DNA of 64,000 nucleotides from Melastoma dodecandrum (taxonomy: Eukaryota > Streptophyta > Magnoliopsida > Myrtales > Melastomataceae), in assembly GCA_029817715.1 (NCBI GenBank), contig JARUPY010000465.1, forward strand, positions 1,302,001 to 1,366,000, read 5' to 3'. Positions within the stretch are counted from its first letter, which is position 1. Every line of letters starts with the position of its first letter. Below, in pieces: positions 54,558 through 64,000 of this stretch. The notes under the pieces are model-generated. The model searched no databases. It had not been told where the DNA came from and worked only from the letters and a program-made list of their open reading frames with translations. A program made the translations under genes and the position numbers.

Positions 54558-55376
54558 GGTGGACAGCCGCAGTAGGAAGGAGATCCCGATTCCCGATTCC
54601 GTCGGCCTTTTTGTCCTGGTCGTGGTTGCGTGAAACACCTCCATTTTAAAATCAGGATTTTGTTTTGGTAAATACGGGCTTACCTCACCGTAAGCCCAAG
54701 AAACGAAGAAAATTGGGCCCTTTCTGACCCAACCCAAACCGACACAAAATATCCAAAAATGAGAATCGGATCTGGTCCCCACCACCACCGCCTTCTTGTC
54801 TGTCCTTGCCATTAAAAACCCGTCTGTAGAAACTACTAACCTTGGCACGCTCTCCAATGGAGTGGGAAGTTAAAATTGTTGGCAGTTGATTTCTTTCTTT
54901 CTTTCTTTTTTATTTTTATTTAATTTAATAAAACAAAAAACAAAAACCCCACCACGTGCTCAAAATTTCTATACGAGGGGAATCTCGAGTCCCGTGACCC
55001 TCCCGTGGGAGCCAAAATACATAAAATTGAACAAGTACAACAGAAAGGATCGCATTATTTGGTTGGTTGGTTAGTCCAGAAATTATTTTCCTTTTTTTTG
55101 GTAGAGGACAAACGTTTGTAGGGGCCTCCCTGAAATCCAACATCTTTCTTTATTATTATTTATCATCATTACTATTTGTTGTTTACCTTTGGGGTCCCTG
55201 TAAAAAAGAGTCGTCGTTATCTTGTTTATACTTACAGTTTGCGGTGTGCACTTTCCATTCGCCATAAACTACGTGCTATTGTAGTTATATATATACAAGC
55301 AGGCTAACAAAGGGGGAGTTGCTTCAATTAGAGGTATAGGGAGAAGGGTGAGGGAGAGATTAAGAGGGAATTGGGA
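54558..55376. other. Divergent promoter region, VHA-c and aldo-keto reductase
   Basis: This is the shared upstream region of the minus-strand V-ATPase gene and the plus-strand reductase gene. It is AT- and pyrimidine-rich with no coding segment. Confidence 0.5.
55285..55295 (+). promoter_or_regulatory. TATA box of the aldo-keto reductase
   Basis: TTATATATATA lies about 85 bases before the ATG at 55377, in normal core-promoter position. Confidence 0.6.
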
Positions 55377-56887
55377 ATGGCGCCGACTCATGGCAATGGC
55401 TTCCAAGTCCCATCACCCCTCATTCCTAACCTCCCCAAGGATATTGCACTCAACAGCGGCTTTCCGATGCCGGTGATCGGCCTCGGCCTCTTCCGCGTCC
55501 ATGGCGAGGACGTGAGGGACCTCTTGTTCCATGCCATCAAGGTGGGCTACCGTCATTTCGACTGCGCAGGTTTGTTCCCTCCCCGTTCTAGTTTTATACG
55601 TTTCGTGTGAACGAATATCGTACTAAAAAGAGATTATGTGGTTTGCAGCCAAGTACAAGAACGAAGTGGAAGTCGGGGAGGCTTTCTCCGAAGCGTTCCG
55701 TCTCGGGCTTGTATGCAGGGACCAGCTCTTTATCACAACCAAGGTTGGTTTTTCTTGTTAGACTAGTGCGATTTTTACTACTTCTCAAACCTTTTTTTTG
55801 TTTCGAGTGGCTTTGAACTCTTCCTACTTGAAGCAGGTATGGAACTCGGATCACGGTCACGTAATCGAGGCTTGTAAGGACAGCCTGAAGAAGCTTCAGC
55901 TAGACTACTTGGATCTCTACCTGGTTCATTTTCCTGTGCCGACGAAGCACACCGGTTTGTCCGATTATACTTTCTTCCCTGTGAAACAAACAGACACAAC
56001 TAAGACAGAAATCAAAACTGCATTATTATCCAAAGCAACATGAAAGTGAAGCAGGGAAATATAACCAAAAGATCCCGGAGGAACATCCCATTGAGACGCA
56101 AATATCCCGGCGATAAGAGGACATTGAAGATCGGTTTTTTCTTCGACATTCATGCAGGGGTGGGAGCAATGGCCAGTGTTATAGACGAGGACGGAGTCCT
56201 AGACATAGACACAACCGTATCCTTGGAATCTACATGGCGCAGCATGGAGAAGCTCGTTTCCATGGGTTTAGTTCGCAGCATCGGGATCAGGTGCTCCTTT
56301 TAACTAGTTTCCCTACCAACCCGGCCGTGAGACATTAGCTGTAACTTCCGTCGTGGGTTTGCAGCAACTACAGTCTACTCCTAACCAGGGACTGCCTGGC
56401 ATACTCTAAGATAAAGCCAGCAGTAAATCAGATCGAGTTACACCCGTATTTCCAGCGCGAGTCACTGGTCAAGTTCTGTCAGAAGCATAACATTTGCGTC
56501 ACGGCTCACACCCCTTTAGGAGGCTCCACAGCCAACACCGAGATGTTCGGTTCCGTTTCATGTTTGGACGACTCGACTCTGAAAGTAGGCCAAAGGAACA
56601 CTCAACAAACAACATAAGAGAATAGGGTACTGATTTTCTTTTTTCGAATTCCTCAGGGTTTGGCGAAGAAATACAGGAAGACGGTGGCCCAAATCGTGCT
56701 GCGATGGGGTATCCAACGAAACACAGTGACCATTCCCAAGACATCAAAGCCGGAGAGGCTGGAGGAGAACTTCCAGGTTTTCGATTTCGAATTGGAAGAG
56801 GAGGACATGAAACTGATAAGAAATCTCGACAGGAATTACCGCACTAATCAGCCGGTTAAGTTTTGGGGCATCGACATATATGAATGA
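55377..56887 (+). CDS. NADP-dependent aldose-6-phosphate reductase-like aldo-keto reductase
   Basis: This aldo-keto reductase resembles plant mannose-6-phosphate / sorbitol-6-phosphate (aldose-6-phosphate) reductases, which make phosphorylated sugar alcohols with NADPH. Six exons give 329 residues: 55377-55569, 55649-55743, 55837-55954, 56158-56290, 56365-56584 and 56657-56887. The catalytic tetrad is intact: Asp62 and Tyr67 in HFDCAAKYKNE, Lys96 in FITTKVW, His127 in LYLVHFPVP. GISNYSLLLTRDCL, KPAVNQIELHPYFQ and the coenzyme-binding IPKTSKPERLEEN follow. Family members usually read AADYKNE at the tetrad; here the Asp is Lys. An N-terminal extension of about 20 residues precedes the first strand. 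Whether this plant makes sorbitol or mannitol cannot be told from the gene. Confidence 0.93.
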
Positions 56888-57293
56888 ATGAATCAGGGGC
56901 TGGTGACAATGCCGGATGTTACTAGGCAAGTATAGCATGGAAAATAAGAGAAGCAGGGCACGTTGCTACGTTTGCAGAAATGAGAAACATGTTTCCTTGC
57001 CAAAAAGATTTGTATAAGATTAGAAAACTATCAGTTTGTGTTTAAACATCCCAGAGGCTAGGGTTCAATTATTTTAGGCTATCCAGATTTCTTATGAGCA
57101 GGAAGCCAAAATCCTCCAAAAAGTTTCGCTAGCCGTTGGGTTTATCCGCTTATTTTTTAGATGACATTAAGATTAATCTCCTAATCAAAACTTTTAGAGA
57201 ATAAATAAATAATAATAACAGAAAGGTAAAGAACCCTACTCGAACCCCCCCCCCCACCCGACTCCACTCACGCCGCCTTGCCGAGCCGTCGCC
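56888..57293. other. Spacer between reductase and DUS3
   Basis: Reductase 3' UTR and DUS3 promoter/leader. A C run lies at about 57246-57256. No gene is seen. Confidence 0.5.
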
Positions 57294-60200
57294 ATGCCCG
57301 AGCAGTTACCCTCTGCAATCGCCGAGTCGGACTCGTCCCCGCCGGTTCCTAAGCCGGAGGAGCTCGTGGCGCGGTCAATTGCCCCTGTGAGGAAGGAGTT
57401 CCTTCGCCCGCTGCCTCCGCGAAAGAGCAGCTCGGCTGCTGGGGAAGACGGCTCCGCTGTAAAGGAATCAGGAGGGAGTGCGGAGAATCCGAATGGGGCT
57501 GGGCTAGTGAAGGAGAAGAAGAAGTCGAAGCGGCAGATGAAGCGAGAGCGGCAGCAGGTCGGTTTCCCCTCCCCCCCCCCTCGGGCGGCAGTTCATCTCT
57601 TTGTGTTCGATGCCGTTTCTCCCGTTGCTGCCGGATTTGCTACGTGTGTTTGATTATTGATATGGTCGCTTCCGCCCCGCGTTTATAGGAGAAGAAATCT
57701 GCTCTGAATATTTGCCCCGAGATTGCCAAGTCTGGTGATGTGAGCTCTTGTCCGTACGGAAGTAAGTGCCGCTTTAGCCACGACCTGGAAGCATTCAAAG
57801 CTCAGGTTTGTTGCTATGATTATGTGTTATCTCGGAGTTCGATGTTGAGTTCGCTTCTTTTGATGCGGTGGGTTTGGTCACAATTCAGAAACCGGACGAT
57901 TTAGAGGGCGAGTGCCCTTTCACAGGTACGGAAGATTGGTGTCCGTTTGGCCTGGCCTGTAGATTTTATGGTACACATAAAGAGGGTGTCTCTATGGCCG
58001 CCAGAGCACATCGCAAGATGATTTCTGAGATAAATGCCATGAACAAGGATCTCCAGAAACTTCTGTGGAAGAATAAAGTGAAGTTCCCTAAGGCTGATGC
58101 TCAGTTAAAGGCCCTTGGACTTATGGTGAGGGTGGTTTATTGGCATTTTATTCTAATTGTTTATCCGAGATAAATGTCGGGGACTAATGTGGTTCTTTGC
58201 TCTTCATTCAATGCCATTCTTTCAAAATCGTGTTTCCTTTTTGTGTTTCAGTGATAATGCTGAAGGCCATGCCAGCATGGTGATTGAATGTATTAAAAAT
58301 TTTTTATGGTTGCACTTGAGTAGGATAAAATGAGCCACTATGACTAGGAAACATTGTGGAATATGGCTGAAGCGTGGTGGTATCCATTTTTTTATTATTT
58401 CCTCATCTTATTTCAGATGATGACATCTTCTGCTATTTTTAGAACTGAAGGAAACATTTCGATCAAGTGGATTTCATGGATTTTCCATGTATGCTATACT
58501 CATTGCATTGTCGTGCAAAAATGCTGTGTTACCGTGGAGAATGTATATTCAACATTTTTGTTGGTCTAATAATGTTTCTTCTTTTTCCTTGTTATCCAGA
58601 ATCATGGAAATAAGTCGATGAAGAAGATGTTGGAGACTGGGGAACACGAAGAACCTTTATCCAGTGCTGCTGAGGAAAATGGAAATAAACCTGATGTGCA
58701 TGAGGACTTAACTGAGAAGCAATCTGCTGTTATTGAAGATGAGAGGGTTGCCGATGATGCAGTTGCCTGTGAAGATCGACCACCAAAGAAAGCAAAGAGT
58801 GAACCTGAGATGGTGACCTCTTTTAACATTGATAATGGTAATGTTTGCTTTTTACAAGACATGCCTCTTATCCAAGCTTTGGCACTATGTTGATGAGGTT
58901 ATGATGTGACAGGTATAACCGTCCCCAAAGAAGACTCAGAATGCTACAATGCAATGGACTCACAAGTGAAAAATGGCGATATGGCGTTAGAGACAGCTGG
59001 TAGCTTAAAGCTACACCCTCGTGAAAGGAAGCTCATTGATTTGAGGGACAAGCTGTATCTGGCGCCTTTGACAACTGTAGGAAATCTTCCTTTCCGTAGG
59101 GTTTGCAAGGGTTTAGGGGCCGATGTTACTTGTGGCGAAATGGCTATGGGGACAAATCTATTGCAGGTATTAATCCTTCCTCCCAGGAATCCTGCCATTG
59201 TACATGGCTTCAGAATTGAACCATCAATTTTTGGATGTGTTAATCCTGTCTTAACAGTCTAGCATATCTGTGGATTTTTAAAATTAAGTAATTCTAATCA
59301 GGCCATTATTTCGTTTCGTGGGGCTTCTACGGACACTGACCATTATTCTACTTTGTAAAAAGTATCTCTTTTACTTCTGGAGAGAAGAATGAGTTTTTTG
59401 TATGGTTAGTATTAGTGTTATTTGGTTTGTTTCAACTGAATTTCTGGCAATAATGCTCTTTTTTTTAAAAAAAAAAATGACGCTCTCAAATATTGACAAT
59501 TCTTTTGCACCGGTTATTATTAATTTAGAGAAGTTTTGCTTACTCTACTATGACTTGTCCTTTCCATGGAAATAGGGTCAAGCCTCAGAATGGGCTCTGC
59601 TGAGACGTCATTCATCGGAAGATTTATTTGGTGTCCAGATATGTGGTGCTTTTCCAGACACTGTTTCAAGGATAGTAGAGCTAATAGATCGGGAATGTTC
59701 AGTAGATTTCATTGATATAAACATGGGATGCCCTATAGACATTGTGGTTAACAAAGGTGCTGGGTCAGCTCTTTTGACAAAACCGATGCGAATGAAATCC
59801 ATTATTCAAGCAGCTTCTGGCACCGTCGATACACCTATCACAGTCAAGGTCAGATGACCTTTCTTCTCTGATTTCAATCCTCTGTCTGCTTTTGGATGAT
59901 TGTTAATCTATAACGTTTTGAAATTCACCTGTTTGGGTTTAACAGGTGAGAACGGGTTATTTTGAAGGAAAAAATCGCATCGACTCGCTGGTCTCGGATA
60001 TAGGTTCTTGGGGAGCTAGTGCACTAACCATCCATGGACGAACACGCCAGCAACGATATAGTAAGCTTGCTGATTGGGACTACATATACCAATGTGCTAG
60101 AAAAGCTCCTGATACTCTGCAAGTGCTTGGAAATGGAGACATTTTCTCACACCTTGATTGGGACAAACATAAGTCCAACTGCCCGAAGCTTTCGTCTTGC

Positions 60201-60963
60201 ATGATTGGTCGAGGAGCACTGATTAAGGTTAAAATGATCAGCACCCAACTTTTCTTTTTATCTGCGAACTTCAGGAGTATATTTTGCATGATTGTAAATT
60301 TTTTTGGGTTGGGTAATGTACTTTTAGCCATGGATATTCACTGAAATCAAGGAACAGAGGCTCTGGGATATCACCTCGGCCGAGAGACTGAATATCATGA
60401 AGGACTATGTACGTTTTGGACTAGAACATTGGGGTTCAGACAGGAAAGGTAAGCCGCTACTAATGAAATCTACACAAGTGACTGATTACGTGGACAAAAT
60501 CTGCTCTTCACAAATGCAAGCTTAAATAGTTATTGTGCCTTAATGTAGTAACTGTAATTTCAATTATCAATGCGAGCATAACATTGATGTGCAGGAGTGG
60601 AGACGACTCGTCATTTCTTGCTAGAATGGCTTAGCTACACACATAGATATATACCCGTTGGACTATTGGAAGTCATCCCTCAGCAGATGAACTGGCGCCC
60701 GCCTTCCTTCTTTGGCCGAGACGATCTCGAAACCCTGATGGCATCTGATTCTGCCGCAGATTGGGTTCGTACCCTGTTTATTCGCATCATCTCCTGGACT
60801 CTTGATTGCTTTATGTACTTTGGGCTATGATAACCTCTCGCCCTTCTCTGTCTTTTGATTTCAGATTCGGATATCGGAGATGCTCCTTGGAAAGGTCCCG
60901 GACAGCTTCACTTTCGCCCCTAAGCACAAATCCAACGCCTACGACAGAGCTGAAAACGGCTAA
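57294..60963 (+). CDS. DUS3: tRNA-dihydrouridine(47) synthase (DUS3-like), with CCCH zinc fingers
   Basis: This flavin enzyme reduces a uridine to dihydrouridine in the tRNA variable loop (position 47), using NAD(P)H. Ten exons give 684 residues: 57294-57557, 57689-57805, 57889-58125, 58600-58837, 58913-59166, 59576-59848, 59946-60227, 60328-60448, 60595-60764 and 60865-60963. The N-terminus is low-complexity with a basic cluster ([16 protein letters not shown]). Two CCCH zinc fingers follow: C97, C109, C115, H119 ([11 protein letters not shown]) and C136, C145, C151, H157 ([13 protein letters not shown]). After an acidic linker comes the TIM-barrel: [32 protein letters not shown] with the catalytic Cys at about 422, [25 protein letters not shown] and GRGALIKPWIFTEI, then a helical C-terminal domain. 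Two fingers plus the DUS fold identify DUS3. Confidence 0.95.
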
Positions 60964-61349
60964 CGCTGCCTGATCCCACGATGGTCAGATCTGAAGATCC
61001 ATCAAAGCCAGTGCAGCGCCCAGCAACAACGAAGAAGATCAGAAAAGGAGAGGTGCATCATTTTCATTTGCCGTCAAGAGGACGTCCTTCTCATAAAATA
61101 TTCAGGCATTGTCATATTCTACCAATCTTTTATTGCATCATTTTATAGCCAAACATCATTTTTCATTCGGCAACGATAAAAAGATAGTGCCATGAATGTC
61201 GACTGAATGCTAAGGCGATAGAACTGGACCATCTCTGCATCATTACTATACTAAACATAGCACCATCAGCAAGTGATCATACGACCTCCCAAGCCTAAAT
61301 CCTCCCCATAAAATCCAATCAACTGCTGTCTGATTTCTGCCAAAGAAGA
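60964..61349. other. Convergent 3' UTR region, DUS3 and ATase
   Basis: 3' untranslated regions of two convergent genes. No other feature is seen. Confidence 0.55.
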
Positions 61350-63141
61350 CTATACAATGCTCCCTACCTCTGCTTCCTCGTTGCGAGCCTTAACCCATCC
61401 GCCTTCCAGAGACTCTATGCTCCCATTCAATCCGTCGTCCAAGAAATCCCCCACCCTTTTCACCTTCTCCTCGCTCGGCTTCACGGGGTAGTCACCAGAG
61501 AAGCATGCGTAGCAGAAGTCAGGCGAATCGGGGCCCAGGTATTTCTTCAGGCTGTCGAATGAGAGAAAGGCAAGCGAATCCGACCCAATGTAATCCCTGA
61601 TCTCCTCCACCGTCATCCGATTCGAAATCAGTTCCTCCGAGCTGGGTGTGTCCACACCGTAATAGCAAGAGGCGATCATGGGTGGACTTGCTATCCTCAT
61701 GTGGACTTCTTTAGCGCCTGCCTCCCTGATTAATCTCACGATTTTCGACGAGGTGGTTCCCCTCACAATCGAGTCGTCCACCACCACAACCCTTTTGCCT
61801 TCCAGGATGCCCCTCACCGGCGCAAGCTTGAGCTTGACCCCAAAGTCCCTTATGGATTGATTAGGCTCGATGAAAGTCCTGCCCACATAATGAGATCGGA
61901 TCAGCCCCAGTTGGAATGGCACGCCAATTTTCTTTGCGAATCCTAATGCGGCCACAACGCCAGAATCAGGCACTGGGATGACGACATCGCACTCCACTGG
62001 CGATTCTGTCGCAAGAATCTCCCCGTACTTAGACCTCGATTCATAAACCGACTTTCCAAAGACTACCGAGTTCGGGAGAGCGAAATAGATGTGTTCAAAG
62101 ATGCACTGCTTCAGCTGAGGCTGAATCATCAGGCACAGGTTATGCTCTCCATCCTTGTCTACAACCACGACTTCCCCTGGGTTCACATCCCTAACATAGG
62201 TGGCCTCGATCAAATCGAGTGCACATGTTTCGGATGCGAAAACGTATGCTCCGTTGCTCCTTCTGCCCATAACCAAAGGCCTGAACCCATGAGGGTCCCT
62301 GACAGCAACCAGCTTATCCTCGGTTAAGAACACCATCGAGTAGGCACCCTTCAACCTCTCGCAGGCCTCTATGATCCTAATGAAGAATGGCCTCGCTTTC
62401 GATATGGCGATCAAGTGCAGCACGACCTCGGTGTCACTACTCGTGTTGAATATACTGCCACTCTCCTCCAACTCGGCCCTCAGGGTCTTATAATTCACCA
62501 AGTTCCCGTTGTGCGCCACTCCGACTGAACCGAACTTATACCCTGCAACACGACAGAGAGAGAACATTACAAGGACTTACAACAGACATTAAACCGCAAC
62601 AGGATCAATCATCAAACTGCTAAATATGCAACCGACCTGCAACGAAGGGCTGGACGTTCTTCAACATGGAAGACCCAGCAGTCGAATACCGGACATGTCC
62701 AATGGCCGCGCTACCAGGAAGCTGATCGAGCTTCGAGGGGGTGAACACCTCCGAGACGAGCCCTACCCCGGTGACGGAGTGGAGCACCTTGTTCTCCGCG
62801 GAAACGATCCCCGCTCCCTCCTGCCCACGGTGCTGCAAGGCATGGAGAGCCAGGTAGGACAGACGCGCGGCCTCCGGGTCGCCAAATATCCCCGCGACAC
62901 CGCACTCCTCCCTTGGCTTGTCGCAATCATCACTGCAGCCAACGCGAGCGTCGTCCGCGCCAGCCCGGGCGACAAAGGCGGGAACTTTAGGGCGATCAGG
63001 GGAGGCGGATACGGATAGTGGGGCGGGCCGAGGTGTGGCATGGGGAAAGGCGGCGAAGGCGGTCGGCTTGGGGGTGTTATTGGGGGGTCTCGGGGAGGTA
63101 TTGGGTAGGGCGGCGTAGGCAGAGGAGGCGGCGGCCGCCAT
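61350..63141 (-). CDS. ASE: Amidophosphoribosyltransferase, chloroplastic
   Basis: This catalyses the first committed step of purine synthesis: PRPP plus glutamine gives 5-phosphoribosylamine, in plastids. Two exons give 565 residues: 63141-62637 and 62542-61350, with a GT-AG intron. A Pro/Ala/Ser-rich transit peptide (about 1-60) and a short propeptide precede the Ntn nucleophile Cys80 in PREECGVAGIFGD. LHALQHRGQEGAGI and GHVRYSTAGSS complete the glutaminase half. The transferase half has VVIPVPDSGVVAALGF and the PRPP loop VVVVDDSIVRGTTSSKIVR. Fe-S ligand cysteines appear in KQCIFEHIYF, ASCYYGVD and FCYACFSGDYP, so this is the iron-sulfur type. The exon 1 frame ends within an intron; joining restores the QPFVAGYKFGSVGVAHNGNL run. 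Arabidopsis ASE2 (At4g34740) is the closest named relative I recall. Confidence 0.97.
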
Positions 63142-64000
63142 GGACGAGCCTGGTTGTTGGGTGGGGGGGGGGGGGATGATGATGATGATGTGCGTGGCTT
63201 CTAGGTTTGGCTTTTATATAAAAAAAGTGATAATTAATAATTAATAGTACAACATTTCGCGTGAATATCCATAAAAAAATATTATTTTGTATGACGTAGC
63301 AATATCTTATCCTTTTTGTCTGATCTTTCAAATAAAGTAGTCGTTCATAACTCCGGCCACATCACATACATATTTTGCCTTTGAAAAGATGATTATTAGC
63401 GATATAATCTCACCCCCAGATAAATATCGTTAGGTACCGGTCGGCCTCTATTTGGGATGTAATTAATTACCAAGAAATTTATGTCATTTAATTTTTTTTT
63501 ATCGTTATGTCATTTAATGTTTTTTTTGTAAGGTAAGGCGAGGTTTTATTATTAAATTGTGATTTATTTATTTATTTTTTAAAATAGAAACTTTTAAATT
63601 ATGATTTCCCACGCGTGCCGAGCCGACAAAAAAAGAAATACTCGCTTTTTTTTTTTGGGAAAAAAATAATATGATAAATATGTGCAGACAACCTCAACCC
63701 AAATCGAACGAACTACTCCCCTCCCTTCCCCCCTCGTCCGGTAAGAAGTCCTCCGGTCCTTCTAACCTTCTGTGGAATTCGAAAAACGATTGGGTTCGTT
63801 GTTATGTTAGAGCGTGTCGATTTGTGGGTGCCTTTTTTAGGGTTCTCACGGAAGGCCCCGGTGTTCCCGTTTTCTAGGGGTTTGAGAGGTCGTCGCCCGT
63901 AGGGAAGTGGTGTTCGGGCGACTTTAGGATTAGTTCGGATTAAATAGATGTTTTTTTCTTTTTTTTTTGTGTTGTGGGATTTGGTATTCCAAGTTTGAAT
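63142..64000. other. ATase promoter and right-edge sequence
   Basis: AT-rich upstream region of the ATase gene with a GAT/G-run microsatellite (about 63162-63190). A 68-codon frame at 63671-63877 has no domain. Nothing else is supported before the window ends. Confidence 0.5.
63211..63220 (-). promoter_or_regulatory. TATA box of ATase
   Basis: The minus strand reads TATATAAAAG about 70-80 bases before the ATG at 63141. Confidence 0.6.

Noticed and set aside
63671..63877. Small plus-strand frame near the right edge
   Set aside because: It has 68 codons with no domain or homology I recognise and is not separable from chance.
1..64000. Bacterial-type systems: CRISPR arrays, operons, phage or plasmid genes
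   Set aside because: No regularly spaced identical repeats or prokaryotic gene organisation are present. Everything fits plant nuclear DNA.

Overview
This is nuclear DNA from a flowering plant, almost certainly a eudicot and probably a woody one. The genes have introns with plant-type GT-AG borders and the spacers are AT-rich. Several products are plastid-targeted (a Toc120/132-type receptor, plastid aldolase, plastid amidophosphoribosyltransferase). A four-copy dirigent array and LTR-retrotransposon-like debris are also typical of plants. I cannot name the species.

Layout, left to right. A long AT- and pyrimidine-rich spacer leads to an eight-exon AUX1/LAX auxin influx carrier (+, 2291-5324). 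A decayed pentatricopeptide-repeat (PPR) pseudogene follows (+, about 5848-7690), then an intronless PLC-like phosphodiesterase (-, 8007-8963). Next is a 1217-residue Toc120/132 outer-envelope GTPase (+, 11362-15015). Four dirigent genes then lie in tandem on the minus strand (16078-22474). After a repeat-rich spacer comes a nine-exon CYP87-like cytochrome P450 (+, 26041-28292).

From 29.3 to 35.4 kb is an accessory block. I read it as a 6.1-kb non-autonomous LTR element on the minus strand: two related TG...CA-ended arms, a primer-binding-site-like motif beside one arm, a 5-bp flanking duplication (ATAAT), and no gag or pol. From 36 to 40 kb is a decaying tandem duplication built around a small secreted Gnk2-homologous (DUF26, ginkbilobin-like) protein, with one intact and two broken copies.

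The right third is dense with housekeeping genes: a nine-knuckle CCHC zinc-finger protein (-), tRNA-Glu(CTC), plastid fructose-bisphosphate aldolase (+), a P450 pseudogene (-), the complex I LYR subunit NDUFB9/B22 (+), a GDSL esterase (+), V-ATPase proteolipid subunit c (-), an aldo-keto reductase of the aldose-6-phosphate reductase type (+), tRNA-dihydrouridine synthase 3 (+), and amidophosphoribosyltransferase (-).

These genes do not form one pathway. From memory, many of them have Arabidopsis counterparts near each other (B22, VHA-c and ATase on At4g34; VHA-c, ATase and TOC132 on At2g16; LAX2, aldose-6-phosphate reductase and aldolase on At2g21), so this looks like an old conserved block. 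The lineage-specific novelty lies in the dirigent array, the P450s, the Gnk2 duplication and the retroelement. I found no clearly undescribed system; the retroelement and the Gnk2 block are the least ordinary parts. Exon borders were set by hand from splice sites, frame and family conservation.
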